Assembly: GCA_017644045.1 (NCBI GenBank)
Contig: JAEPMI010000006.1
Coordinates: forward strand, 405,314 to 469,313
Origin: Deltaproteobacteria bacterium
Lineage (GTDB): Bacteria > Myxococcota_A > Polyangia > Polyangiales > Houyiibacteriaceae
DNA length: 64,000 nt
Direction: 5' to 3'
The notes below the pieces were generated by a model that was given only the letters and a program-made list of their open reading frames with translations, did not search any database and was not told the origin of the DNA. Within the stretch, counting starts at the first letter, position 1, and each line of letters starts with the position of its first letter. Both the position numbers and the translations under genes were made by a program. Shown here one piece after another: positions 55,783-64,000 of this stretch.

Positions 55783-57308
55783 GCTTCCGGAGCGCGAGGG
55801 ACCACGAAGGCGATCTCGAGCTCGGCGCCGACGTCGTGGTCGTCGGCTCGGGCGCGTCCGGCGCCGTCGTCGCCCACGAGCTGCAGAAGTCCGGGCAGCG
55901 CGTCGTGGTGCTCGAAGAGGGCCCACGCATCCCGGCCGACGACTACTCGCGCATGTCGATCAGCGAGTCGCTGCGGCACATGTGGCGCGACGGCGGCATG
56001 ACGGTCGCGGTCGGCGTGGGCGACTCGCCGACCATCAACGTGACCATGGGGCGGGTGGTCGGTGGCTCGTCGGTGCTGACCGGCGGCGTCTGCTTCCGGA
56101 CCCCGGACCGCGTGCTCTCGAACTGGCAGCGCGAGCACGGCCTGCCGAGCTACGGCTCCGCCTCGATGGAGGGCGCCTTCGACTACGTGGAGGACAAGGT
56201 CCACGTGGAGACCGTCCCCGAGGCGATGCGCTCGAAGGCGACCACCCTCTTCGACCGCGGGATGAAGAAGCGCGGGCTCGCGCTCGAGCCCATCCGCCGC
56301 AACACCAAGGGCTGCCGCGGGTGCGGGCGCTGCAACTTCGGCTGCCCGGAGAAGGCGAAGCTCAGCGTCGATCTCAGTTTCCTGCCGCAGGCGGTGGAAG
56401 CGGGCGCGGAGGTCGTGAGCCACTGCCTGGTCGAGAAGGTGCTCAGCAAGCGCGGTCGCGCCGTCGGCGTGCAGGGGCGCGTGCTCAACGGCCCGGGTGG
56501 CCGACCGGGCGGCAAGCTGAAGGTCCACGCGCGGCGCGTCGTGATCGCGTGCGGCGCGTGGCACACGCCGCTGCTCCTCCGGAAGAGCGGCGTCGGCAAG
56601 CGCAGCAAGGCGCTCGGCAAGCGCATGACGCTCCACCCCGGCTGCCGGATGATGGCGCGCTTCGACGAGAAGGTGGAGGGCTGGAAGGGCGCGATGCAGA
56701 GCGCGTTCAGCGAGGCGTTCGAGGCACGCGGGCTCACGCTCGTGAGCGTGTTCATCCCGCCCTCGGTCGTCGGCGCGACTCTCCCCGGCATCGGCGCCGA
56801 GCACCAGCGGCACGCGCAGATGCTCCCGAACATCGCGATGTTCGGCGGCATGATTCACGACGAAGGCGGCGGCACCGTTCGCCGCGGTCCCGGGCGTGAG
56901 CCGGTGGTGACTTACCGAATGGCACCGCGCGACCGCGGTCGCGTGCGCGACCTGATCCGGACGCTCGGCGAGGTCTACCTCGACGCGGGCGCCAAGGAGA
57001 TCTTCCCGCCCATCCTCGGCCTGCCCGGTGGCCTCGACGCCGACGCCTTCCGCAGCCTGGACCTGGACTCGATCCCGCTCTCGCGTTTCGAGGTCACCAG
57101 CCAGCACCCCCTCGGCACCGCGCGCATGGGACCCGACGGCAAGCACGCCGTGGTCGACGAGCACGGTGAGGCCTTCGACCTCGAAGAGCTCTACGTGGTC
57201 GACGGGAGCATCGTGCCCACCAGCCTCGGCGTGAACCCGCAGCTCTCGATCATGGCGCTCGCCACGCGCCTGGCCTGGGAAATGCGCGACCGACCGCTGC
57301 CTGCTTGA
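55779..57308 (+). CDS. GMC-family FAD oxidoreductase with Cys cluster
   Basis: 509 aa from GTG 55779. FAD motif VVVVGSGASGAVVAHEL, then VGGSSVLTGGVCF, and C-terminal TSQHPLGTARMG and VVDGSIVPTSLGVNPQLSIMA. A four-Cys block, KGCRGCGRCNFGCPEKAK (about residue 180), is like those of cholesterol-oxidase-like and long-chain alcohol GMC enzymes and could bind an iron-sulfur centre. Substrate unknown; a sterol or lipid alcohol is plausible because the window also has a sterol-desaturase-family gene. Confidence 0.9.
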   Translation: MSFRSARDHEGDLELGADVVVVGSGASGAVVAHELQKSGQRVVVLEEGPRIPADDYSRMSISESLRHMWRDGGMTVAVGVGDSPTINVTMGRVVGGSSVLTGGVCFRTPDRVLSNWQREHGLPSYGSASMEGAFDYVEDKVHVETVPEAMRSKATTLFDRGMKKRGLALEPIRRNTKGCRGCGRCNFGCPEKAKLSVDLSFLPQAVEAGAEVVSHCLVEKVLSKRGRAVGVQGRVLNGPGGRPGGKLKVHARRVVIACGAWHTPLLLRKSGVGKRSKALGKRMTLHPGCRMMARFDEKVEGWKGAMQSAFSEAFEARGLTLVSVFIPPSVVGATLPGIGAEHQRHAQMLPNIAMFGGMIHDEGGGTVRRGPGREPVVTYRMAPRDRGRVRDLIRTLGEVYLDAGAKEIFPPILGLPGGLDADAFRSLDLDSIPLSRFEVTSQHPLGTARMGPDGKHAVVDEHGEAFDLEELYVVDGSIVPTSLGVNPQLSIMALATRLAWEMRDRPLPA

Positions 57309-57310
57309 CG

Positions 57311-58129
57311 ATGCCCGAGCTTCCGGAAGCGGAGCTCGCCGCCGAGCAGCTTCGGCGCTGGCTCGACCGCATCGAGTCGGTCGAGGTGCGCGACGCGCGT
57401 GCGCTGCGGGACCAGGAACCGGAGGACTTCATCGCCGCGCTCGCGGGCCGCGAAGTCAGCGGGGTCGAGCGCTTCGGCAAGCACATCGTGGTCGCGCTCG
57501 GCGAACGGCGATGGTGGATTCACCTCGGGATGACCGGCCGGCTGGTTCGGGCGGGCTCGTCGGAGTCGCTGCCCGCGGCGACCCGCTGGGCCGTCCAGAG
57601 CGGAGGCGCTTGGCTCGGGCTGCGCGACCCTCGGATCTTCGGGCGCACGGCCGCCGGCGACGCCGCCTGGGTCACCGGAACCGCGAAGCTCGACCAACTC
57701 GGCCCGGACGCCCGCTCCATCGACCAAGAGGCGCTGGCCGTGGCGCTCTCCCGCACCAAGCGCGCCGTCAAAGTCGCACTGATGGACCAGTCCCTGATCG
57801 CAGGGCTGGGGAACATCCAGGTCGCCGAAGCGCTCTTCCGCGCCGGCGTTCACCCGAAACGATCGGCGTGCAGCCTCGACGAACGGGAGGTGGCGGCCCT
57901 ATGGACGGGGATGCGGGGAACGATCGAGGACACCCTGCGCGATCTCCAGACGGTGGCCGGAGGCGACGACGAGGTGGTGTACATGAGCGACGGTGGCGAC
58001 AATCCCTTCCAGGTCTACGGCCGGGAGGGCGAGGCCTGCCCGCGCTGCGGCGGCCCGATCGGGCGCTTCGTTCAGGGAGGCCGGAGCACCTTCCTCTGCC
58101 CGGCGTGCCAGCCCGAGAGCCCGTCGTGA
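57311..58129 (+). CDS. mutM: Formamidopyrimidine-DNA glycosylase
   Basis: 272 aa. Removes oxidised purines such as 8-oxoguanine and cuts the strand. The essential N-terminus is present from ATG 57311: P2 and E3 in MPELPEA, K57 in RFGKHIVVAL, the H2TH region LIAGLGNIQVAEALFRAGVHP, and the C-terminal zinc finger CPRCGGP ... FLCPACQ. A TTG 6 bp upstream must not be used since Pro2 is catalytic. It overlaps the next gene by GTGA. Confidence 0.96.
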   Translation: MPELPEAELAAEQLRRWLDRIESVEVRDARALRDQEPEDFIAALAGREVSGVERFGKHIVVALGERRWWIHLGMTGRLVRAGSSESLPAATRWAVQSGGAWLGLRDPRIFGRTAAGDAAWVTGTAKLDQLGPDARSIDQEALAVALSRTKRAVKVALMDQSLIAGLGNIQVAEALFRAGVHPKRSACSLDEREVAALWTGMRGTIEDTLRDLQTVAGGDDEVVYMSDGGDNPFQVYGREGEACPRCGGPIGRFVQGGRSTFLCPACQPESPS

Positions 58130-59052
58130 AGCGCGCTCTCTTCGCGCTCGTGGCGCTCGGCACCGCGTGCGCGCCGTTGCCCCAGGCCCAGGCTCCGCGC
58201 GGCCTCTACGTCGACCTCCGCAAGGCGGTGGTCCTGCAGGAGCAGGAGGACTGGGTCGTGGACCGCCTCGAGGTCGCCGACGCGCTCGAGGGCGTGATGG
58301 GCAGCGTCTGCGCGTCCACCCGCGAGACCCGCGAAGACCTGCGCGCGTGGATCGACACCCAGATCGAAGCGGAGGCCGGCGCCGGCTCGGCCGACACCGA
58401 GAGCCCCTCACGCCAGCTCTACGAACGCGCCGGTGAGATGAACGGCGACATCGAAGACATCCGCACCCTCGAGCGCGTCCGGATGCTGCTCGACGCCGGC
58501 GAGGACGGCGCCACCGAGTGCCCCTACTGGCTCGAAGAGGACACCGAGTTCGCCGGCCGCGAACCGGACGAAGGGCGCTTCGTGATCCTGGCCGAGTCCC
58601 TCGGTGGTGCCGCGCTTCGCTTCGGCGGCGGCGCGATCGAGATCGGCGGCGGCGGCGGCGGTCGACTGCTGCTCGGCTACGGCTTCTCGCGGCGCCTGAC
58701 CATCGCCGTCGGTGGCGAGATCGGCGCGAGCGGCACCCTCCCCGAGACCGACGACGGCACCCGCACCTTCGAGGCCGTCGCGGCGAGCGCCGTCCCCGTG
58801 CTCTTCCGCATCACCGACGTCTCGCGCCACTTCGACATCGAGCTCACTTGGCGCACGCTCTACCCCGAAGGTCCCGCACGCCACGGCATGCGCGTCGGCA
58901 TCGGCTACGGCCTGAGCACCCCGCGCGTCGCGAGCTTCATGCCCTACGCGCTCCTCTGGGTCGGCTACGAGCTCTTCCCCGCCCAGCACGGCGCCCCCGC
59001 CGAACACGCGATCCTGCTGGGTACGCGCGTCGGCGTGAACTGGGATCCCTGA
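58126..59052 (+). CDS. Predicted lipoprotein with barrel-like C-terminus
   Basis: 308 aa from GTG 58126 overlapping the mutM stop. Lipobox LGTAC with Cys15. A helical region (about 30-130, with DWVVDRLEVADALEGVMGSVC) precedes a Gly-rich stretch and an amphipathic-strand C-terminus (GGGAIEIGGGGGGRLLLGYGFSRRL) resembling a small outer-membrane beta-barrel. Function unknown. Confidence 0.72.
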   Translation: MKRALFALVALGTACAPLPQAQAPRGLYVDLRKAVVLQEQEDWVVDRLEVADALEGVMGSVCASTRETREDLRAWIDTQIEAEAGAGSADTESPSRQLYERAGEMNGDIEDIRTLERVRMLLDAGEDGATECPYWLEEDTEFAGREPDEGRFVILAESLGGAALRFGGGAIEIGGGGGGRLLLGYGFSRRLTIAVGGEIGASGTLPETDDGTRTFEAVAASAVPVLFRITDVSRHFDIELTWRTLYPEGPARHGMRVGIGYGLSTPRVASFMPYALLWVGYELFPAQHGAPAEHAILLGTRVGVNWDP

Positions 59053-59081
59053 GAGACGTCGCGTCGTGTTACCTCTTGGAC

Positions 59082-61166
59082 ATGCCGAGAGTTCTACGAC
59101 TCTTCACGTGCTGTATTCTCCTCGTCGTCGCCTGTAGCGACGACGATTCCACGGGTGCCCCCGACTCCGCGGTCGGCCCAGACATGGGAAATGGCGCGGA
59201 CATGCAGCCCCCGCGTGATCTCGGCACCGAGGCCGACCTATCGACCGGGGACTCCGGCATGGGCGGGGACGGTGGCGGTACGATGTCGGACCCATCCGGA
59301 ACCATCGACAGTCCGGCTGGGGATCTGGTCATCGCCGTGGGAGACAGCATTTCCTTCGGAGCCAGCTGCGTGGACCCCGATAGCGACCTTCCCCTGTCAC
59401 ACTCTTGGAGTTTCGACGGCGGTGCTCTCGACTCATCACTGGAGGATCCCGGCGTCGTCACCTTCGAAACACCGGGTGTGTTTCAGGTGGTCTACACCTG
59501 TATGGATGCTTCGGGGGCAAGCGACTCTACCCCGCCGACGCGCCGTGTCGAGGTGGTCGCCCCGTCCCTCGTTCCCTTGATGGGAGACGTCGTCAGCGAC
59601 GGTCGGTTCGAAGTCTTCTTCGTCGACCCCGAGGCCTCCAGCCCGGCCGCGATCGATCCGATCCCGGGAGGATGGCCGGCCCACGCCTCGGTCGACCCAT
59701 CGCTGCCGTTTCAGACTCGACTCTCACCCGATGGTCGCTTCGCGTCATTCATCGCTGACATCGCCATCGACGGGGAGCCCGCGCTCTACGTCGTCGATAC
59801 GAGTAGCCCCGCGGGCGCTGCCGTGAAGGTCTCGGACATCGGGACTGGAGGCCGCGTGGTCGAGTACGAGTGGTCGCCCGATTCGTCGGCTGTCGCGTTC
59901 TTCGGGGATGACGGCTCTGGAGGACGCAGCGTATGGATCGCGGACCTCTCCGCGGGACTCGCCACCGCCACGGTCTCGGAGGTCGGCACGGGGCTCACGT
60001 CGATCAAGATCCGGAGTACGCGATGGCCGCGCTGGTCGCGCGACTCCACCAAGTACCTCTTCCGGGCCCGGGAGGGCGCTTCTGGTCCACTCGAGGGCTA
60101 CCTCTTCGATCGGGCGAACCCTGGCCTCGGGCAGCAACGCATCCATCCAGCGCTCGCACCCGGCGCCATCGCCGGCGTGGAGGACTTGCTCGTGGTGGCC
60201 GACACCGCGGTCCTCATCGGCGACCTGGACGACGACCTCGGAGTAGACATCTACGCCATCGAACTGTCCGGGTCGTTCCCAGGGACCGCGCATCGCCTGA
60301 CCACGGCCAATGCCACCTTCGACAACGGCGTGTCGACACAGCGACTCTTCTACGGCCTCTCGCCGTCGGGGAACGAGCTGATCTTCCCGTGGTTGGGGGC
60401 AACCAGCGTCACCCCCGCGCGCCCGTATCTGGTGGACCTCTCCGGAGGCGCGACAGGCGCGGCAGGTAGCGCCCTGGCCTTCACGCTGGGTGGAGACCCG
60501 ACCCAACGGGTAGTCGACTACGAGTGGTCGCCCGACGAGCTCAGTGTTGCGATCGGGGTTCCTCAGACCAGCGGGAACGACATGGTCCTCATCTACTACC
60601 GTTCGGCCCTCGGCATGTCTTTCGGTTCCTGGAGCCAGCGCACGGCTCTGCGGACCCCTCCGCTCGTCATCGAGGAGTTCGGGTGGTCGCCGGATGGCGC
60701 GTGGGTCCTCATGCTGGATGACCGGGACAGCCCCGGCGTGCTCCAGCTGACGGGGCGCGGCTACCTGGCAGGCGACTTCGAATCGCGAGATGTGCTGAAC
60801 GCGCCACTCGTGACCGGTGGCGAAGTCGAGGGCCTCGGTAGATTCGCCAGCTCCACGCAGCTGGTCTACGTGGCAGATGCCGAGGTCGATGGCGTGAACG
60901 AAGTCTACGCCGTCGACCCCAACACCCCCGGCGCGGTCACCAAGATCAGTCCTGCGGTGACGGCGAGCCCCCCCGACGTGGGATTCTCCGACTCACGGCT
61001 GCGCGTCCTCCCTAGTGGCGACGTCGTCGCCGCCGGCGATTGGCGCATCGCGGGTGTGGTGGAGCCCGTGCTGCTCGACCCGTCGGGCGGATCAGCGACG
61101 CCGCTGCTTCCGCCTCTCTCGAGTGGACTCGGCATCCGCTGGATTCCGATGCCAGATCTACCGTGA
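59082..61166 (+). CDS. Lipoprotein with PKD-like domain and TolB-type beta-propeller
   Basis: 694 aa. Lipobox LLVVAC with Cys18, then a long Asp/Met/Gly linker. A PKD-like domain (about 80-165: LVIAVGDSISFGASCVDPDSDLPLSHSWSFDG) is followed by a propeller (~170-690) with WSPDSSAVAFFGDDG-like blade signatures typical of TolB/WD40-like PD40 repeats. The gene is less GC-rich than its neighbours, for example 33 of 60 bases G or C at 59461-59520. Possibly acquired or a fast-evolving surface protein; role unknown. Confidence 0.82.
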   Translation: MPRVLRLFTCCILLVVACSDDDSTGAPDSAVGPDMGNGADMQPPRDLGTEADLSTGDSGMGGDGGGTMSDPSGTIDSPAGDLVIAVGDSISFGASCVDPDSDLPLSHSWSFDGGALDSSLEDPGVVTFETPGVFQVVYTCMDASGASDSTPPTRRVEVVAPSLVPLMGDVVSDGRFEVFFVDPEASSPAAIDPIPGGWPAHASVDPSLPFQTRLSPDGRFASFIADIAIDGEPALYVVDTSSPAGAAVKVSDIGTGGRVVEYEWSPDSSAVAFFGDDGSGGRSVWIADLSAGLATATVSEVGTGLTSIKIRSTRWPRWSRDSTKYLFRAREGASGPLEGYLFDRANPGLGQQRIHPALAPGAIAGVEDLLVVADTAVLIGDLDDDLGVDIYAIELSGSFPGTAHRLTTANATFDNGVSTQRLFYGLSPSGNELIFPWLGATSVTPARPYLVDLSGGATGAAGSALAFTLGGDPTQRVVDYEWSPDELSVAIGVPQTSGNDMVLIYYRSALGMSFGSWSQRTALRTPPLVIEEFGWSPDGAWVLMLDDRDSPGVLQLTGRGYLAGDFESRDVLNAPLVTGGEVEGLGRFASSTQLVYVADAEVDGVNEVYAVDPNTPGAVTKISPAVTASPPDVGFSDSRLRVLPSGDVVAAGDWRIAGVVEPVLLDPSGGSATPLLPPLSSGLGIRWIPMPDLP

Positions 61167-61243
61167 CGCCAGCCTGAGCCTCCATGGCAGTGGGCCCCGT
61201 CCGGGGGAGATCGGGCGATCCGCCAGCGTAGTTTTGTCCAGCC

Positions 61244-61259
61244 CGAACCTGAAGGTTCG
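61244..61259. other. Hairpin before membrane protein gene
   Basis: CGAACC and GGTTCG flank a TGAA loop, directly followed by the ribosome-site-like GGAAAGGG and the ATG at 61276. It may affect translation start or be the end of the upstream transcript; no T-run follows. Confidence 0.35.
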
Positions 61260-61275
61260 CGGAAAGGGTCGACCG

Positions 61276-62076
61276 ATGAGTGTTGCAGTAGGGCGGCAGA
61301 CGCAAAGCGAGATCTGGCTGAGCCCCACCGAGCTCCCGGTCTGGCGGCGTCTGCTGGCGTGCGTCGCGGTGGTGGGAGCCATGGGCGCCTGGAACCTGCG
61401 AGGGCCGGCGCCCGTCGTCGGCCTTCTCGCGCTGGTCGTGCCGATCCTCGGGATGCAGCTGCGGCTCCCATGGGCACAGCTCGCGGCCCGCGCGTCGCTC
61501 TGCACCGGCTTGCTCCTGGGGTTCGGCCTCGAAGCCAAGCCCTTCGGTGCGGCCGCAGCGACGGTCGCTCTACTGGCGCTCGGTGGCGCTGGTCTTCGCG
61601 AGCGAGACCGGCTGTCCGGGCGGAGCTTTCACGGCGAGCTCACGGTGCTCGTCGTCGCGGCGTCGGCTGGGGCGCTCCTCATCGCGCTCGATGTCCTCGA
61701 CTCGAGGAGCTACCTCGCAGCCCATCCACGCAGGGCATGGGTGCGCATCGGCACGTGGGTCGCGCTCGCGGCGGCAATCGTCGGTGCCCACCGAGGACGC
61801 ACACGGAGCGTCCTCGCGCTGGTCGTGGTGACGGGCCTCTGCACCTTCGTGGCGTGCCTCGGCCATCACCGGGTGGGCGGCTACGTCCTCTGGGATGAGC
61901 TCGCTGCCGAACGTTGGGTGGCCCTCTTCGCGGTCATCGCGTTCGCCGCGGGGTCGATCGCCCATTCGCTCCGCACGAGGGCCTTCCCCACCCTCCTCGA
62001 TCGATTCGGCGCGAGGTTCGCGTACCCAGCATTCGTGGCACTCGGCACGATCGCCACACTGCGCCACGCTTTCTGA
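61276..62076 (+). CDS. Integral membrane protein, unknown
   Basis: 266 aa, about eight hydrophobic helices (for example 23-42, 47-63, 70-84, 90-103, 122-140, 155-170, 177-192, 205-225). Short loops are basic; no catalytic motif. It lies in the same lower-GC patch as the lipoprotein upstream. The function is unknown. Confidence 0.7.
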   Translation: MSVAVGRQTQSEIWLSPTELPVWRRLLACVAVVGAMGAWNLRGPAPVVGLLALVVPILGMQLRLPWAQLAARASLCTGLLLGFGLEAKPFGAAAATVALLALGGAGLRERDRLSGRSFHGELTVLVVAASAGALLIALDVLDSRSYLAAHPRRAWVRIGTWVALAAAIVGAHRGRTRSVLALVVVTGLCTFVACLGHHRVGGYVLWDELAAERWVALFAVIAFAAGSIAHSLRTRAFPTLLDRFGARFAYPAFVALGTIATLRHAF

Positions 62077-62174
62077 GGCCCTGCCATCGTGTTCTGGGTC
62101 CCGCCCCGTGATGAGAGCAGGAAGGAAGAGTCTCGCGTAGGAAGACATCCCCACGGCCAGGAGTCTCTCGACAC

Positions 62175-62807
62175 ATGACACACCCTCACGTCCCATCCGA
62201 CTGGAAACCCCGCTCGGTCGAGCGTTTCAAGGCGACCTTCGGGGCTCTGCCCATCATCCGACTGCTGCTCGGCGGGCTCCTCGTCCTCGCGGCACTCGTG
62301 CTCGCCGGGATGTTCGTGCCGACACTCTCGATGGCTCGCGGACCCGAATGGAGCATCCTCGGCGTGGGTGGCGTGGCCTTCGCGATCGGTGCGTTCTTTC
62401 TCCAAGACGCCAGGCGCGAGCTCCGGACGCCGGACTACTTGGTCGAGATCGATCCCAGCGCTGGCGCGATGCTGCTGGTGCAGCCGAAGGGCATCGAGCG
62501 CAAGAATCCGAAGCAGGAGTCCAGCCAGCCAGCGCGCTGGAGCGCGTACGTTCGTGACTCGGCGCGCTCGATGATCGTGCGCGCCGAGTCGATCACCCGG
62601 TTGACGGTCGAGACGTCGGACACGACCCGTCGACGAGCCACGCGAGGCGGCGGCTCATACGAAGAGCCGGTGCGCACCGTGTCGCTGATCGCATGGCCGG
62701 AGAAGGTCGTCGTGCTGTCGGGGGAGGTTGGCGCAGCCTTCGATCGGAAGGTGGCCGGCATCGCATCGGCTCTCGGCAAAGAGGTCCCGCGGGTCGGCGG
62801 AGGCTGA
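62175..62807 (+). CDS. Two-helix membrane protein, unknown
   Basis: 210 aa. Two transmembrane helices (about 27-48, 58-76) are followed by a cytoplasmic beta-rich domain (85-200; DYLVEIDPSAGAMLLVQPKG) resembling PH-like or membrane-bound YdbT-type modules only loosely. Convergent with the peptide-binding protein ending at 62810. Function unknown. Confidence 0.7.
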   Translation: MTHPHVPSDWKPRSVERFKATFGALPIIRLLLGGLLVLAALVLAGMFVPTLSMARGPEWSILGVGGVAFAIGAFFLQDARRELRTPDYLVEIDPSAGAMLLVQPKGIERKNPKQESSQPARWSAYVRDSARSMIVRAESITRLTVETSDTTRRRATRGGGSYEEPVRTVSLIAWPEKVVVLSGEVGAAFDRKVAGIASALGKEVPRVGGG

Positions 62808-62809
62808 GT

Positions 62810-64000
62810 CTACGGCTCGAAGTACCAGCGCTCGATCCCCTCGCCGAAGCGCACCAGGGGACCGTGGTCCCAACCCTTCAGCTTGGGGTTCGCGAGGATG
62901 CGCTCCGCGGCGAAGACCAGCGGGAGCACCGGCAGGCGCTCGCTGATCAGCGCGAAGAGCGCGTCGCGGAGCTGCTCGCGCCGTTCGGGGTAGAGCGCAT
63001 GGCGCTCGCGCTCGATGAGCGCGTGGATCTCGTCGGTGTAGGCGTCGTGGCGGTGGTCGTAGTCGTAGTTGCCGTCGACGTAGGGGACGTTCCAGAAGCG
63101 CCCCGGCGCCGCGTCGCGGTCGCCGCGGATGACGTGCTCGAGCAGGCCGCCGTGGCCGCCCTCGCGAGAGGTGGCGAAGGTGCTCTCGACGATGCGGTCC
63201 TCGACCCGCACACCCACGGCCTCGAGGTACTCGCGGATCTTGCCGTTGATGAGCAGCGACATCTCGGAGCCGTCGTGAATGAGCGCCAGCTCGGTCACGC
63301 CCTCCTCGCGGAGCGTCGCGCGCGCGGCGTCCGGGTCGTAGGCCGTACGCACGATGCCGGGCGCGTCGAGGTCGGGGATGGGGGTGTGCGCGACTCGGCC
63401 CGCCTCACCGTAGACGTCTGCCGCGAGCGCTTCGCGGTCGATGGCCTGCAGGAGCGCGCGCCGAACCGGGAGCCGGTCGAAGGGCGCGACGCTCATGTCC
63501 GGCTCGAGGAAGAGGTAGGTGGCCGACGGCCGGATGACCACCGACTCCGGGTGCTCTTCGCGCACCGCGAGCGCCTCCTCCATGGTGACCGAGTTGGGGA
63601 TCGTGATGTCGATCGCTCCGTCGAGGAACGCCTGCACCAGCTCGCCCGGCTCGACCTTGATCTCCTCGACCCGATCGATGGCGGGCGCCGGGCCGATGAA
63701 CTCGGGGTTGGGCTCGCCGACCATGCGCTCGTCCGGCGTGACCTCGCGCCAGCGGTAGGGGCCCAGCACCGGGGTCGCCGAGTGCCGCAGCCGGTCGAGC
63801 ACCGCATCGCGGCCCTCGACCTCGAAGAGCTCGCCGAGCAGGTGGTGCGGCACCACCTCGGGGCCTTCGAGCGCGTCGGCCAGCCGACCGTCCCAGGTCA
63901 CGACCACGAGCTCCGGGCTCGGCGTCTCCACCTTCGCGATGTGTTCGTCTTCCCAGAGCTCGAAGCCGAAGGCCACGTCCTGGCTCGTCAGCGGCTCGCC
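62810..64000 (-). CDS. Oligopeptide-type ABC substrate-binding protein, N-terminus cut by window edge
   Basis: The frame is open to the right edge (397 codons including the stop), so the start and signal peptide lie outside. The text matches family 5 solute-binding proteins (SBP_bac_5; DppA/OppA type): GEPLTSQDVAFGFE at the edge, then GPYRWREVTPDERMV, APFDRLPVRRALLQAIDREALA and YTDEIHALIERERHALYPERREQLRDALF. Likely binds peptides or nickel/other small ligands in the periplasm; transporter genes would be expected beyond the window. Confidence 0.87.
   Translation of the reverse strand, partial: GEPLTSQDVAFGFELWEDEHIAKVETPSPELVVVTWDGRLADALEGPEVVPHHLLGELFEVEGRDAVLDRLRHSATPVLGPYRWREVTPDERMVGEPNPEFIGPAPAIDRVEEIKVEPGELVQAFLDGAIDITIPNSVTMEEALAVREEHPESVVIRPSATYLFLEPDMSVAPFDRLPVRRALLQAIDREALAADVYGEAGRVAHTPIPDLDAPGIVRTAYDPDAARATLREEGVTELALIHDGSEMSLLINGKIREYLEAVGVRVEDRIVESTFATSREGGHGGLLEHVIRGDRDAAPGRFWNVPYVDGNYDYDHRHDAYTDEIHALIERERHALYPERREQLRDALFALISERLPVLPLVFAAERILANPKLKGWDHGPLVRFGEGIERWYFEP

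Noticed and set aside
62810-63976. Peptide-binding protein as a complete gene starting at GTG 63976
   Set aside because: The frame and family similarity continue to the window edge, so the true start is outside.

Overview
The window is very GC-rich, almost fully coding DNA from what looks like a myxobacterium (Myxococcota, most like the Polyangiales/Sandaracinaceae). The reasons are three Hanks-type Ser/Thr kinases, a DUF1552/DUF1592 pair, DUF4388 and AgmX-type C-terminal domains, and many predicted lipoproteins whose N-termini run into Asp/Ala/Gly-Pro linkers (DAG, DMG repeats). No rRNA, tRNA, CRISPR array, transposase or phage gene was found. Genes are tightly packed. Many neighbours overlap by ATGA, GTGA or TTGA, so translational coupling is widespread.

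Layout. 1-9.9 kb: a truncated zinc-ribbon membrane protein, a PEGA/TPR-type protein, two kinase units (lipoprotein + kinase; winged-helix protein + kinase), a YpfJ-type metalloprotease, a sterol-desaturase-family enzyme and a DUF4388 protein. 9.9-13 kb: the DUF1592 lipoprotein and Tat-exported DUF1552 pair. 13-15.9 kb: thiG, a small secreted protein, a ThiE/TenI-family gene, a signal-peptidase-I-like gene and a YbjN-like protein. 15.8-18.8 kb: an extensin/M15-like peptidase, an AgmX-type protein and a lipoprotein. 28.4 down to 18.8 kb (minus strand): a probable iron-regulated unit of DUF4856 lipoprotein, imelysin, HTTM/VKGC-family membrane protein and TonB-dependent receptor behind a Fur-like box, followed by a DUF1015 protein and a PAS histidine kinase. 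28.6-34 kb: secreted proteins and an ECF sigma factor with a membrane partner.

34-41 kb: housekeeping genes for purines (purH, purD), a YrdC-domain protein, and queuosine (queA, tgt) with a zinc MDR dehydrogenase. 41-46.5 kb: a signalling unit of a zinc-ribbon protein carrying three copies of an RTMLGM motif, a zinc-ribbon Ser/Thr kinase and a beta-propeller protein. 46.8-50 kb: a DUF4397 lipoprotein closed by a strong intrinsic terminator, then an SRAP (HMCES-like) gene whose catalytic Cys2 follows an ATC codon, coupled to an unknown gene. 50-64 kb: dapA-dapB, a T-protein-type tyrA, a dicarboxylate symporter, a GMC oxidoreductase with its small partner, mutM, a propeller lipoprotein in a lower-GC patch, two membrane proteins and a truncated oligopeptide-binding protein.

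The most interesting items are the DUF4856-imelysin-HTTM-TonB module, the RTMLGM-motif protein paired with a kinase sharing its zinc ribbon, the SRAP start codon, two intergenic repeat structures (twin hairpins at 36.1 kb and inverted hexamer tracts at 37.9 kb), and a signal-peptidase-like protein without the usual catalytic lysine.
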